Shown: positions 20,230-29,351, counted from the first letter of the stretch. The stretch: DNA of 64,000 nucleotides from Planctomycetota bacterium (GCA_002862085.1 PKCK01000063.1:122053-186052); one strand, 5' to 3'. Notes: a model not told the origin generated them from the sequence alone. Numbers and translations: made by a program.

Positions 20230-20568
20230 TCAGCCCCTCAGGGGCTCCCCGCTGTTGACGTGGAAATGAAGGTGCTTCGAGTCCTGGTACGAACCAAGGT
20301 TCGTGAGGACGCGCGCCGCACCATGCTCCAGCTCCACCTCCGCGGCCACCCGGCGGACCACCTCGACCAGCTCCGAGAGGAGATCGGCGGGAGCGTCGCC
20401 GAGATCCGTCAGCGAAGGAACGTGCATTTTGGGGATGACGACGATGTGGACGGGCCAGAAGGGCCGCGTGTGGTGATATGCGAGGACACGTGCCGTTTCA
20501 GCAACGATGCTCACCTCGGTCTTTCCGGAGAGCACTTCGTCGCAGTAGAAATCGTCGGAGGGCGCCAC
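20230..20568 (-). CDS. HIT-family nucleotide-binding protein
   Basis: Small HIT-superfamily protein, about 112 residues. The C-terminal active-site histidine triad is HLHFHVNSGE (HxHxHxx), preceded by the family features YHHTRPFWPVHIVVIPKMHV and DDFYCDEVLSGK. Members hydrolyse or transfer nucleotide monophosphates from dinucleotides or aminoacyl-AMP. The start is uncertain: the GTG at 20568 precedes the conserved block by about six residues; an alternative TTG lies near 20628, and a far upstream ATG at 20712 would overlap the divergent AIM24-family gene. It leads a minus-strand run with the NahK-like kinase, 15 bp apart, so a linked nucleotide or sugar phosphate role is possible. Confidence 0.8.
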   Translation of the reverse strand: MAPSDDFYCDEVLSGKTEVSIVAETARVLAYHHTRPFWPVHIVVIPKMHVPSLTDLGDAPADLLSELVEVVRRVAAEVELEHGAARVLTNLGSYQDSKHLHFHVNSGEPLRG

Positions 20569-20695
20569 GATCGCATCATGCCTTGCCGGCTTTCTCAGTA
20601 CGCGCGCGACCCGGGCCAGATGCAGCAATCTGCACCGATCTGATCCAATCGGTCGCCAGCAACCCCGGTCCCCCTCCGACGACCCTCTTGACCCA

Positions 20696-21400
20696 ATGAC
20701 GGCTGACACCATCGACTACGAGATCCTCGGCGAGGACTTCCACGCAGTGGTCATCACGTTGGACCCCGGCGAGGCCGTTCAGGCGGAGCCCGGAGCGCTC
20801 ATGTTCATGGAGGAGGACATCGACATGGCGACCTCCACCGGCGGAGGTATTCTCTCCGGCATCAAGCGCAAGCTCGCGGGGGAGCGCTTCTTCGTGACGA
20901 GGTTCGAGAACGAGGGCGACGTCCGCCGCAAGGTGGGCTTCGCCTCGGAGCACCCGGGGAACGTCAAGGCAGTCGACCTCTCGGAAGGCACGGTCTACTG
21001 CCAGCGAGATGCGTTCCTCTGCTGCGCGAGAGGGGTCGAGGTGTCCGTGGCATTCACCAAGCGCCTCGGAGCAGGCTTCTTCGGGGGGGAGGGCTTCGTC
21101 CTCCAGAAGCTCACGGGGGACGGCTTCGCGTTCATGCACGCCGGCGGCCACGTCATCGAGCGGCTGCTGGAGCCAGGAGAACGCCTGCGAATCGACACCG
21201 GCTGCCTCGTGGGCTTCGACGAGACCGTCGACTATTCCATCAAGCTCGTCGGTGGCGTCACTTCGAAGATCTTCGGAGGTGAAGGCCTCTTCCTGGCCTC
21301 CCTGAAGGGACCTGGCCGCGTCTGGATGCAAACGATGCCCTTCAGTCGCTTCGCCGACCGCGTCCTGGAGGCGACGCAGAACACTCGCGGGGAGACCTGA
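20696..21400 (+). CDS. AIM24 / TIGR00266 family protein
   Basis: Protein of 234 residues belonging to the AIM24 (mitochondrial biogenesis AIM24-like) family, a beta-rich trimeric fold of unknown biochemical role, often annotated TIGR00266. Recognisable blocks are VQAEPGALMFMEEDIDMATSTGGG, ERFFVTRFEN, GFASEHPGNVKAVDL, FGGEGFVLQKLTGDGFAFMHAGG and GGVTSKIFGGEGLFLASLKGPGRVWMQTMP. No signal peptide or membrane helix is seen. The gene stands alone on the plus strand, divergent from the HIT gene (127 bp between starts, using the GTG start) and convergent with uvrB 7 bp away. Confidence 0.9.
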   Translation: MTADTIDYEILGEDFHAVVITLDPGEAVQAEPGALMFMEEDIDMATSTGGGILSGIKRKLAGERFFVTRFENEGDVRRKVGFASEHPGNVKAVDLSEGTVYCQRDAFLCCARGVEVSVAFTKRLGAGFFGGEGFVLQKLTGDGFAFMHAGGHVIERLLEPGERLRIDTGCLVGFDETVDYSIKLVGGVTSKIFGGEGLFLASLKGPGRVWMQTMPFSRFADRVLEATQNTRGET

Positions 21401-21407
21401 TCACCGG

Positions 21408-23429
21408 TCAGCGTGAGAGCTCCAGCTGCTCCAGCTCCTTCAACCGGTCTCGAAGAGTCGTCGCGTCCTCGAACCGCAGCTCTCCCGCAGCGAGCAGCAT
21501 GTCCGCCCGCACTCGCGCGATCTCCCCCCGAAGGCGTTTGGTGGGCCAGGTGCGAGGGTCCTCCTCGGTCTCCGTGAGGGGCACGGCGCCGGAGATGTCA
21601 GGAACCGGCGAGTAGTCCATCTCGTACAAGGCCTCGATGCCCTCCCTAACGGGCTTGAAGACCGTGCGGGGCTCGATCCCGTGCTCGGCGTTGTAGGCGA
21701 TCTGGACCTCGCGACGACGCGAGACCTCGTCCATGGCCGTCTGCATCGACGCCGTGACGTTCTCTGCGTAGAAGATCACCCGACCGTCGGCGTTGCGCGC
21801 CGCGCGCCCGCACGTCTGGATCAGGCTCGTCTCTCCGCGGAGGAACCCTTCCTTGTCGGCGTCGAGGATCGCAACCAGTGCGACCTCTGGCAGATCGAGC
21901 CCCTCGCGCAGCAGATTGATCCCGACGAGCACGTCGAAGGTACCGAGCCGAAGGTCTCGCAAAATGGCGGAGCGTTCCAGCGCGTCGATCTCCGAGTGCA
22001 GGTAACGCACCTTGATCCCGATCTCCGCGTAGTAGTTGGTGAGGTCCTCCGCCATCCGCTTCGTGAGCGTCGTCACCAGCACACGCGCCTTCGAGGCCAC
22101 GGTCTTGCGGATCTCCGCGAGCAGGTCATCCACCTGCGTGCGAGCCGGCCGCACCTCGATCTCGGGATCGAGGAGCCCCGTGGGCCGGACGATCTGCTCG
22201 ACGGTGTGGTCCTTGGACACCTTTTTCTCGAACGGCCCGGGGGTCGCGGAGACGTAAACGACCTGCTTCAACAGCCTGTCGAATTCAGCCCACTTCAGAG
22301 GCCGGTTGTCGAGCGCGCTCGGAAGCCGGAAGCCGTGATCGACGAGTGTCTCCTTGCGGCTCCGGTCACCCTTGTACATCGCGCCGACCTGTGGAACCGA
22401 GACGTGACTCTCGTCGATGTACATGACGAAGTCCTCCGGGAAGTAGTGCAGCAGCGTGAACGGCGGCTGGCCCTCCTCGCGAGCGTCCATGAAGCGGCTG
22501 TAGTTCTCGATCCCGCTGCACACCCCCACCGTTCGAAGCAGCTCCAGATCGTGGCGAGTGCGCTGCTCCAGTCGCTGGGCCTCCAGCAGTCTCTTGCCGC
22601 CCTTCAGCTCCGCGAGACGCGCCTCGAGCTCGGCCTCGATCTTCGGAATCGCACTCGCCAATCGATCCTGCGGCGCGACGTAGTGGTTCTGTGGATAGAC
22701 GTTGACCTCGTCGACGTCTCCGAGAATCTCGCCCACGAGCGGATTGACACGCGTGATGGCCTCGATCTCGTCCCCGAAGAACTCGATGCGGACGACCTCG
22801 TCGTCCTCGTACGAGGGGAAGATCTCCACCACGTCACCCCGAACCCGGAACGTACCCCGTCGAAAATCGAGGTTGTTCCTGGCGTACTGCATCTGCGTGA
22901 GCTGCCGCAGAAGCTCATCGCGCTCGAGCTCCTGGCCGACCTCGAGACGCACCGCCATCCGGCTGTAGTTCGAAGGGCTGCCCAGTCCATAGATGCAAGA
23001 GACGGAGGCCACGAGGATGACGTCGCGCCGGTCGAGCAACGAGCGCGTCGCGCTGTTCCGAAGCCTCTCGATGTTCTCATTCCTGCTCGCGTCCTTCTCG
23101 ATGAACGTGTCCGTCGAGGGGACGTACGCCTCGGGCTGGTAGTAGTCGTAGTAGCTGACGAAGTACTCGACTGCGTTCTCGGGGAAGAGCTCCTTGAACT
23201 CCGAGTAAAGCTGAGCGGCGAGGGTCTTGTTCGGCGAGAGAACGAGCGCGGGACGTCCCGAGCGGGCGATCGCCTGGGCGATCGTGAAGGTCTTGCCGCT
23301 CCCCGTGATCCCGAGGAGACACTGGTGCCGCGCCCCCTCCTGGATGCCGCGCACGAGCCCGTCGATGGCCCCGGGCTGGTGGCCCATGGGCTCGAACGGA
23401 CAGACCAGCTTGAACCCCGACTCGCTCAT
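21408..23429 (-). CDS. uvrB: excinuclease ABC subunit B
   Basis: Damage-verifying helicase-like ATPase of nucleotide excision repair. It has 673 residues, the normal length, from the ATG at 23429 ([22 protein letters not shown]), which has a GAGG sequence nine bases upstream; longer in-frame starts add unrelated residues. Walker A is [10 protein letters not shown], followed by the beta-hairpin region [22 protein letters not shown], the DEAD-like block [40 protein letters not shown], the helicase motifs [14 protein letters not shown] and [29 protein letters not shown], the [12 protein letters not shown] motif, and the C-terminal UVR domain ([22 protein letters not shown]) that binds UvrC. The gene faces the AIM24-family gene. 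Confidence 0.97.
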   Translation of the reverse strand: MSESGFKLVCPFEPMGHQPGAIDGLVRGIQEGARHQCLLGITGSGKTFTIAQAIARSGRPALVLSPNKTLAAQLYSEFKELFPENAVEYFVSYYDYYQPEAYVPSTDTFIEKDASRNENIERLRNSATRSLLDRRDVILVASVSCIYGLGSPSNYSRMAVRLEVGQELERDELLRQLTQMQYARNNLDFRRGTFRVRGDVVEIFPSYEDDEVVRIEFFGDEIEAITRVNPLVGEILGDVDEVNVYPQNHYVAPQDRLASAIPKIEAELEARLAELKGGKRLLEAQRLEQRTRHDLELLRTVGVCSGIENYSRFMDAREEGQPPFTLLHYFPEDFVMYIDESHVSVPQVGAMYKGDRSRKETLVDHGFRLPSALDNRPLKWAEFDRLLKQVVYVSATPGPFEKKVSKDHTVEQIVRPTGLLDPEIEVRPARTQVDDLLAEIRKTVASKARVLVTTLTKRMAEDLTNYYAEIGIKVRYLHSEIDALERSAILRDLRLGTFDVLVGINLLREGLDLPEVALVAILDADKEGFLRGETSLIQTCGRAARNADGRVIFYAENVTASMQTAMDEVSRRREVQIAYNAEHGIEPRTVFKPVREGIEALYEMDYSPVPDISGAVPLTETEEDPRTWPTKRLRGEIARVRADMLLAAGELRFEDATTLRDRLKELEQLELSR

Positions 23430-23702
23430 GCCACTGATCCTCGACTCCTGCCGCGTGAGGTGGGGCGAGACCTCCGGCATTTCCCACTGAGACGCAGCCC
23501 GGCGAGAAAGGTCGTTTCGGATCGATTGCGCGCCCACAGGCCCGTTGCGAGCGCAGGGGACCCCCGGTAGCTTTCACCCCGCGGCCACGGATCCCGGACC
23601 TCCGACCGGATCTCGCCCGCCCGGGACCCGACCTCGAGGCCGCTTCCCGGACTCGATTTCCCCGGCGAGCCCACGCGGTCGCAGGGGCCAGCCCCCAAGC
23701 GC

Positions 23703-25091
23703 ATGCTGATCCAGTGCACCTCCTGCGGCACGCAGGCCAAGATCCCCCAGAGCAAAGAGGGCGCGAAAGTGAAGTGCCCCAACTGCGGGCATGTCTACGT
23801 CGCCCGGCCCATCGGCGCCAGGGGGAGGCGCGACAAGAAGGATGACCCCACCAAGATGGTGATCATCGGTGGAGCGATCGTCGCAGCCGCCCTCGTCGGG
23901 ATCATGGCGGCGCGCTCAGGCGGTGAGGACGTCGCTCCGCGAAAGCAGGAGGAGGTCGCCGTGAAGGTCGAGGCTCCGCGGGAGGACCTCACGTCCTGGG
24001 ACGGCACGCTTCAAAAGCTCGTCCGCCAGCTCCACACCGCGGCGATGGCAGGGAACGAGGGACGGCTCGTCGCTGGACTGGATGCCCGGGCCGCTTACGA
24101 GTTCTGGCCCGCCGCACCGACGGTTCCGACCCCCCCGGCGAAGGCGGCCTCCTCGGGCGGCGAAGCCGAGGACGCGAACAAGGTCCGTCAGGAGTGGCTG
24201 GCGCTCACCGAGATCGAACGGGTCGAGTTCTCGAACTCGATGGTGGCGAGGGCCACTGGCCGGACGGAGGACGACTCCGTCGCGCTCTGGCAGCCGTACG
24301 ACGGTCGCGTCGAGGATCTTGACGAGATCGACGGCACGGCGACCGTCATCATGACCAGCCAGTGCACGGACCCCAGCCTCGGCCTTCCGGACCGATCGAC
24401 CGAGTGGCGCCTCAAGGGCAAGGCTTCCGGCGATCGAATCGCGGATTGGAAGTGGATCTGGGTGGGTCGCTGGTACAGCGACGCGGAGCGCGACCGTCTC
24501 GGGCGAGGCGTTCGCAAGCGGCCCGAGAAGAAGACCCTCAGCGACGGCTCCGTCGTCTACGAGAGCACCATCCGCGCCATTCCCTTCGACATCGAAGTCA
24601 GCGCAGAGGCTCGGGAGCGCATCAACGCGCTCGTCGACGACATCGCGGACCCCGACCTCACCGGTCGCGCGCTGACGCGCGCACGCGACGGTGTCCTCGC
24701 GGAGGGAAGGAACGCCATTCCCGCTCTCCTCACGAAAATGTCCATCATCGTGACCAAGGGCGGCTCCCTCACGGAGTTCACGCCCGACGATGGCGCGTCC
24801 CTCCAGCTGATTCACGAGTCACTCCGTGACATCACCGGATTCGAGACCACGTTCGAGGCCAACGTCGCGCTCGGTGCGACACGCGAGAGGATCGAGTCCG
24901 GCGTCAAGCAGTGGTTCGCCTGGTACGACAAGAAGTACAAGCGGTTCACCGCCCCCACGGCACCGGACAGCGTGGACGCCGACAGCGTGTTCCTCGACGA
25001 CCCGGACTTCGAGCCCGCCAACGACCGTGAGCGAGCCATCTTCGAGAAGGCCCGACGCGAGCGCGAGAAGCGCCAGAAGAAGAACAACTGA
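23703..25091 (+). CDS. MJ0042-type zinc-ribbon single-pass membrane protein
   Basis: Hypothetical protein of 462 residues. A zinc ribbon of the MJ0042 kind opens it (CTSCGTQAKIP...VKCPNCGHVY, residues 5-31), then a basic linker (RGRRDKKDD), one membrane helix (about 52-70, MVIIGGAIVAAALVGIMAA), and a long extracytoplasmic domain of about 390 residues. The start is the ATG immediately before the ribbon. The domain is mixed alpha/beta and has no motif I recognise; it ends with a basic Glu/Arg/Lys tail. The architecture of cytoplasmic Cys4 ribbon, one helix and a large outer domain is common in planctomycetes and myxobacteria, and its function is unknown. It precedes by 51 bp another single-pass protein gene, so the two probably form an operon. 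Confidence 0.7.
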   Translation: MLIQCTSCGTQAKIPQSKEGAKVKCPNCGHVYVARPIGARGRRDKKDDPTKMVIIGGAIVAAALVGIMAARSGGEDVAPRKQEEVAVKVEAPREDLTSWDGTLQKLVRQLHTAAMAGNEGRLVAGLDARAAYEFWPAAPTVPTPPAKAASSGGEAEDANKVRQEWLALTEIERVEFSNSMVARATGRTEDDSVALWQPYDGRVEDLDEIDGTATVIMTSQCTDPSLGLPDRSTEWRLKGKASGDRIADWKWIWVGRWYSDAERDRLGRGVRKRPEKKTLSDGSVVYESTIRAIPFDIEVSAEARERINALVDDIADPDLTGRALTRARDGVLAEGRNAIPALLTKMSIIVTKGGSLTEFTPDDGASLQLIHESLRDITGFETTFEANVALGATRERIESGVKQWFAWYDKKYKRFTAPTAPDSVDADSVFLDDPDFEPANDRERAIFEKARREREKRQKKNN

Positions 25092-25142
25092 TCCGCGGCG
25101 CCGCCGCATCCCTCCCCAGCACGCAAGAGAACTGCGACCCTC

Positions 25143-26393
25143 ATGGCCGACGACAAGCCCGAACCGATCCCGCGCAAGAGCCCCAAGAAGAGCGGAGGCC
25201 CCTCGATGCGCGAGCAGATCGCCGCGAGGCGCCGGGCCGAACAAGCCGCCGCGGCGAACACCCGGCCCACCGCCTCTTCGAAGCCCGCTGCAGAGCCGAC
25301 GGCGAAGGCCGCATCGAAGGAAGCAGCGAAGCCTGCCGGCAAAGCCGCTCGCAAGCCCCGCGTGGCTTCCTCGAGGGCGACGGGCGGCGATCGCCCGGCC
25401 CGTTCCGCGCGCGGGAGCGCCGCACGCGCGGGCGCCGGCTCCTCCCGCCGAAACCGCGACGGCGATGCGGCCGGGGCGCGACGCGGCCGCCGCGAGAAGC
25501 CCGAGAAGAAGTCGTCTCGCTTGCCGCTCATCGTTGGCGGGGTGGTCATCCTCGGTGCCGCAGGCGCGTACTTCGGCGGGCTCTTCGGCGGTGATTCCTC
25601 CGACGCAGCCGTCGAGGGCGTGGACGAGGTGGTTGCAGCAGCGGGTGGTGAGGCCGGCGGATCCGAAGCAGCGCCTGCCGAGGATGCGCCCACGGAGGAC
25701 AGCACCGCGGAGGACGCCACCGCTGAGGCCGAAGCCGATGCCGCGACAGCTGCCGCGGACGCAGCACCCGCTGCCTCCGAGCCCGAACCGAAGAAGAAGA
25801 CCGGCAAGCTGACCGAGAACAGCACGGACGAGCTCAGGGCCATGCTCGCCGCGCTGGAGCCCTTCCCGCGTCCGCAGGAGATGTCGGAGGCTGAGTGGGA
25901 GGAGCTCGGGCAGAAGGCCGACCTCCTGTTCGTCGATGCGGGCCGCAAGAGCGCAGCCGCCGAGCGGGAGCTCAGCATCGACGGGAAGAAGGAGATCTAT
26001 CCCCTCGTGATCAACCGCTACCTCGCCATGGATTTCGAGAGCGAGGAGCAGGTCCTCGGCGGCAAATCTGCTGCCCGCGTCCTGACCGCGGTCCGAGGCA
26101 GCAAGAACGACCGTTTCGACATCGGCTGGCGCACAGCGGGAGAGAGTGAAGACGGCGTCTTCGGTGAGAAGGAGCTCCGGCAAGATCTCATGATCGTCAT
26201 CAACCTCCACAAGAGCTGGAGCAAGGTCGTCGCCGACCCCGAGCACTGGGAGCGCATCTACATCGGCGAGATGTACAAGGAGGCCGACCAGATCCAGAAG
26301 GAGAGCGCCGAGTCGAAGCTCGACGATCTTGACGACCTCGACCTCGACGACCTGGACCTGGACGAGATCGACCTGGACGACATCGACGGCTGA
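25143..26393 (+). CDS. single-pass membrane protein with basic N-terminus and acidic repeat tail
   Basis: Hypothetical protein of 416 residues. The first 125 residues are disordered and rich in Ala, Lys, Arg and Pro (basic, likely cytoplasmic); one membrane helix follows at about 125-145 (LPLIVGGVVILGAAGAYFGG); then an acidic Ala/Glu/Asp linker to about 218; then a folded region of about 160 residues (SEAEWEELGQKADLLFVD, DPEHWERIYIGEMYKEAD). The chain ends in a periodic acidic tail in which Leu or Ile alternates with Asp, such as DLDDLDLDDLDLDEIDLDD. Strong charge separation across the membrane is its main feature. It shares its layout with the upstream gene product but no clear sequence similarity. 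A perfect hairpin follows 23 bp after the stop. Function unknown. Confidence 0.62.
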   Translation: MADDKPEPIPRKSPKKSGGPSMREQIAARRRAEQAAAANTRPTASSKPAAEPTAKAASKEAAKPAGKAARKPRVASSRATGGDRPARSARGSAARAGAGSSRRNRDGDAAGARRGRREKPEKKSSRLPLIVGGVVILGAAGAYFGGLFGGDSSDAAVEGVDEVVAAAGGEAGGSEAAPAEDAPTEDSTAEDATAEAEADAATAAADAAPAASEPEPKKKTGKLTENSTDELRAMLAALEPFPRPQEMSEAEWEELGQKADLLFVDAGRKSAAAERELSIDGKKEIYPLVINRYLAMDFESEEQVLGGKSAARVLTAVRGSKNDRFDIGWRTAGESEDGVFGEKELRQDLMIVINLHKSWSKVVADPEHWERIYIGEMYKEADQIQKESAESKLDDLDDLDLDDLDLDEIDLDDIDG

Positions 26394-26415
26394 GAGCGAT
26401 CGGTCGACCCGGATC

Positions 26416-26455
26416 GGAGGGGGGCGCCGCGGCCATGGTCGCGGCGCCCCCCTCC
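26416..26455. terminator. bidirectional hairpin between convergent genes
   Basis: A perfect 16-bp inverted repeat (26416-26431 and 26440-26455) with an 8-base loop, almost entirely G:C. It lies between the end of the acidic-tail protein gene and the end of the gamma-glutamyltranspeptidase gene, which converge here, so it can act on transcripts from both sides. Neither flank has a T-run, so it would stop transcription by stem strength or protect 3' ends rather than act as a classical intrinsic terminator. Confidence 0.7.
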
Positions 26456-26478
26456 ATCGTGTGGGCACCACCACGCAC

Positions 26479-28365
26479 TCAATCGGGCACCAGAGCCGGC
26501 TTCTCGGGATCCCCGCCCTCGTAGCCTGCGGCCCCACCCCGCCTGGGATCACTCACCGCCTCGACGCTCCCATCCAGGCCGACCCGAATGGCCTGGACCG
26601 ATCCGAACACCGCCGCAGTGGGCTCGACGACGGGTTGACCGTGCAGCGTCTCCAGATCACGGATGAGACGTTCATCCCAACCTCTCTCGAACCTCGTCGA
26701 TTCCGGACGCCACTGCTGGTGGAGCCTTGGGGCTCGAATCGCGTCGATCAGCGGCTGGTCGTAGGCGAGCACTCGGAGGATGACCTGCGTCACCGCCGTG
26801 ATGATCCGGGGCCCACCTGGGGCGCCGAGGACCATCGCGACGTCCCCCCTCTGATTCCGCACCACGACCGGACACATCGAGGAGAGCGGCCGCTTCCCGG
26901 GTCCGAGTTGATTCGCCGCTGCACCGACGAGTCCGTACATGTTGGGGGTGCCAGCCTGGATCGAGAAGTCGTCCAGCTCGTTGTTGAGCAGAAAACCACC
27001 CTGGTCCACGTAGATCCCGCTCCCGAAACTTCCGTTGAGGGTCGTCGTGAGCGAGACGGCATTGCCGTCGGAGTCGAGAACGGAGAGGTGGGTCGTCTCC
27101 GTCGATTCGTCTCCTGGCGGTTCCACCCATGCGGCGACCCCGAGATCCGCCCGTGAGCCGATCGAGACGCGTCGCTCGGCGATCCACTCCGGACTGAGGA
27201 GTGATTCGACCGGTACCGCGTGGTGATCCGGATCCCCGAGATGCACGGCGCGGTCCGCAAAGGCCCTGCGCATGGCCTCGATCCACCAGTGAAGCTGCCG
27301 CGCGTCGAGGCCTTCCCAATCGAGCTGCGTCTCCTCTTCACCATCGGCTGCGATCCGGCCCATGGCCCGGACACGCGGACGCTCGACGAGGCCCAGCGAG
27401 ATCTGCTCCCGGACGTTCCTGCGGGCGCTGTCCAGGGGGAGACCCTCGAGAATTCCCAGCACCTGCAGGAGCGCCACTCCGCCGGAGCTCGGCGGGCCCA
27501 TCCCGATCACTTCATGGCCCCTGAAGACTCCTCGCAGCGCGGGCCTCACCTTCGCTGCGTAGCCACTCAGGTCCTCGGACGTCATCAGGGTCGCACCAGC
27601 AGGCGCGCCGAATCGCTCGTCGGCGTCCGCGAGATCAGCGAGGAGCGCCAGCGCGACCGGCCCCTCGTAGAATCCGCGCGGGCCCCTCAGGCCGAGGAAA
27701 CTCAGGGTCCGAGCGAGCGCAGGCTGCACGAGCCGATCGCCCTCCGAGAGCGCCTCACCGTCTGGATAGAAGAGCTCGCGCGAGCCCGGATCGCGGCTGA
27801 GAAGGGTTCGGACGCTCTTCCTTCGCAGGGTCCGGGCGAGCCAGGCGTCCACTGCGAAGCCCTCTTCCGCGAGGCGGATGGCTGGCTCGCAGAGCTTGAG
27901 GAAGGAGAACTCGCCGGATCCGTGGCGGGTGTACAGCTGGTACAGCCCGAGGGGACTCCCCGGGACCCCGACAGCCAGGGGCGTCACCAGTGACCGTTCA
28001 GCGACCACCTCCCCCTGCTCGTCGAGATAGCGCGCGACCTCCGTCTTCCCGGGTGCCATCTCCCTGAAATCGATCGTCTCCGGCTCGCCTCGGCGGGGCA
28101 CCCACAGTGCGAAGCCGCCGCCTCCGAGATTCCCGGCCTGCGGATACACCACCGCCAGCGCCAGAGCGGTCGCGACCGCTGCATCCGCGGCGTTGCCGCC
28201 GGCGTCCAGCACGAGCAGGCCGGCCTTCGTCGCGAGCGGGTGTTCGGAGACGACGGCGCCCCTGGAGGGAAGGACGGGATCGAGCGTCTCCTCGAAGGGA
28301 TCGGCAGCGAAGCATCCGGACGCGATGAGCGCCGCGGCCGCGAAGAGCGCGCGAGGCGCCTCCAT
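26479..28365 (-). CDS. ggt: gamma-glutamyltranspeptidase, lipoprotein
   Basis: N-terminal nucleophile hydrolase that splits gamma-glutamyl bonds such as in glutathione. The 628-residue precursor has an N-terminal lipoprotein signal (LFAAAALIASGC, Cys at 18), which predicts a membrane-anchored periplasmic enzyme. The family features are GGNAADAAVATALALAVVYPQAGNLGGGGF, the autocleavage and nucleophile site ETTHLSVLD with Thr424 (precursor numbering) expected as the nucleophile, SFGSGIYVDQGGFLLNNELDDF, and GKRPLSSMCPVVV. The start overlaps the stop of the small NIL-domain gene (ATGA), so translation is probably coupled. The residues checked are intact. Confidence 0.93.
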   Translation of the reverse strand: MEAPRALFAAAALIASGCFAADPFEETLDPVLPSRGAVVSEHPLATKAGLLVLDAGGNAADAAVATALALAVVYPQAGNLGGGGFALWVPRRGEPETIDFREMAPGKTEVARYLDEQGEVVAERSLVTPLAVGVPGSPLGLYQLYTRHGSGEFSFLKLCEPAIRLAEEGFAVDAWLARTLRRKSVRTLLSRDPGSRELFYPDGEALSEGDRLVQPALARTLSFLGLRGPRGFYEGPVALALLADLADADERFGAPAGATLMTSEDLSGYAAKVRPALRGVFRGHEVIGMGPPSSGGVALLQVLGILEGLPLDSARRNVREQISLGLVERPRVRAMGRIAADGEEETQLDWEGLDARQLHWWIEAMRRAFADRAVHLGDPDHHAVPVESLLSPEWIAERRVSIGSRADLGVAAWVEPPGDESTETTHLSVLDSDGNAVSLTTTLNGSFGSGIYVDQGGFLLNNELDDFSIQAGTPNMYGLVGAAANQLGPGKRPLSSMCPVVVRNQRGDVAMVLGAPGGPRIITAVTQVILRVLAYDQPLIDAIRAPRLHQQWRPESTRFERGWDERLIRDLETLHGQPVVEPTAAVFGSVQAIRVGLDGSVEAVSDPRRGGAAGYEGGDPEKPALVPD

Positions 28366-28610
28366 CAGAACTTGGGGACGTCCTCGCCTTCGGCGATCTC
28401 ACGGACCTCGACGCCCTCGTCCACGAGGAAGGCCACGGAGTCGTCCACCGCGATGCTCTCACCCTCGATCTCGACGAACACGTGAGCCGCCGACTCGGAG
28501 ATGCTCGCCGCACGAATGTTCGGGACCACGCCGAACTTCACACCCAGCGTGTGGGAGATCAGCGGCTGACTGATCAGCGACTGGGGGAAGGTGCAGAAGA
28601 AGCGGCGCAC
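28365..28610 (-). CDS. stand-alone NIL-domain protein
   Basis: Protein of 81 residues with the full length of a NIL domain, the ferredoxin-like amino-acid-sensing domain found at the C-terminus of MetN transporters and in some ferredoxins. The GTG start at 28610 gives RRFFCTFPQSLISQPLIS, followed by LGVKFGVVPNIRAASIS and a VFVEIEG strand; the frame continues upstream but overlaps the membrane protein gene and has no plausible codon use. The stop overlaps the start of the transpeptidase gene by one base each way (ATGA), and 25 bp separate it from the upstream gene. With no ATPase or [4Fe-4S] motif, it is probably a small sensory or adaptor subunit, which is an inference from the fold. Confidence 0.8.
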   Translation of the reverse strand: MRRFFCTFPQSLISQPLISHTLGVKFGVVPNIRAASISESAAHVFVEIEGESIAVDDSVAFLVDEGVEVREIAEGEDVPKF

Positions 28611-28635
28611 GGTTCGAAGGGCTCGTGGAGGGGAC

Positions 28636-29325
28636 TCAAGGACGCGTACGCACCCCGAGCAGAAGAGCGCATCCAACCACAACGAGCACTGGACCCGCAA
28701 CAGATCCGGACCAGGAGGCGCGTAACTCGGGCCCGATACGATCGGTGCCGGCGGCCTCGTAGAGCGCCGAGCTGCGCATCCAGTCCACGCCCCCGCACTC
28801 GAGCACGAGCCCGCTGGGCGAAAGATCCAACAACGAAGCCGTCAGTTCCGGGTCGAAGGGTGGCGCAGCGCCCATGAGTCCCCAACCCCCCGCCGCGCCT
28901 TGGCCTACGAGAGCGAGGAGGAGCAGAATCGCAGCCGCGTTGGACCCCCGGCGGCCTGCTCGGGAGGTCCAAGCCCCCACCGCAGCGCCGCAGAGGCCAA
29001 GTCCGCTCATCGCTGCCACAGCTCCCCACGAGGATGCCATCACGCTCATGAACCCGCGTTCCACGACCGGGGCCAGGAGCCCCGGTGAAGCGGCCAACAG
29101 AATCACCACGAGGACCGAACGGCCCCTGACCTGCCAGGAGGCGGCTCCCACGAGAGCGCCGACCGCCGCCGCGGCGATGGCGCTCCAAGATCCAGGGCCT
29201 GCGAGCACAGGAGGCATCGAGAGGCGAGGAACGAAGAGAAGGGCGAGCGCCAGCGCGAACGTGCCTGCCCCAACATGCGTGCCACCGCGGTCGAGCGGCC
29301 GATCGTTGCTCTGCTCGCTGCCCAT
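28636..29325 (-). CDS. polytopic membrane protein of unknown function
   Basis: Protein of 229 residues with five or six hydrophobic segments (about 20-35, 42-58, 65-80, 92-115, 130-150, and 205-225) and a soluble loop of about 50 residues before the last one (FDPELTASLLDLSPSGLVLECGGVDWMRSSALYE). The loop contains an isolated Cys and a Trp-Met pair; no transporter, protease or enzyme family is recognisable. The ATG at 29325 (MGSEQSND) is preferred; alternatives at 29349 and 29364 would overlap the divergent C39-like gene. It heads a minus-strand run with the NIL and transpeptidase genes, and faces the C39-like gene across a 26-bp gap, so their promoters must lie within each other's coding region or in that gap. 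Confidence 0.65.
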   Translation of the reverse strand: MGSEQSNDRPLDRGGTHVGAGTFALALALLFVPRLSMPPVLAGPGSWSAIAAAAVGALVGAASWQVRGRSVLVVILLAASPGLLAPVVERGFMSVMASSWGAVAAMSGLGLCGAAVGAWTSRAGRRGSNAAAILLLLALVGQGAAGGWGLMGAAPPFDPELTASLLDLSPSGLVLECGGVDWMRSSALYEAAGTDRIGPELRASWSGSVAGPVLVVVGCALLLGVRTRP

Positions 29326-29351
29326 GGGCGCCGGAGCGTATAACGTCATGC

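Noticed and set aside
26310..26390. Short tandem DNA repeats resembling a CRISPR or satellite
   Set aside because: They are the coding repeats of the acidic Asp/Leu tail of the protein gene; no spacers.
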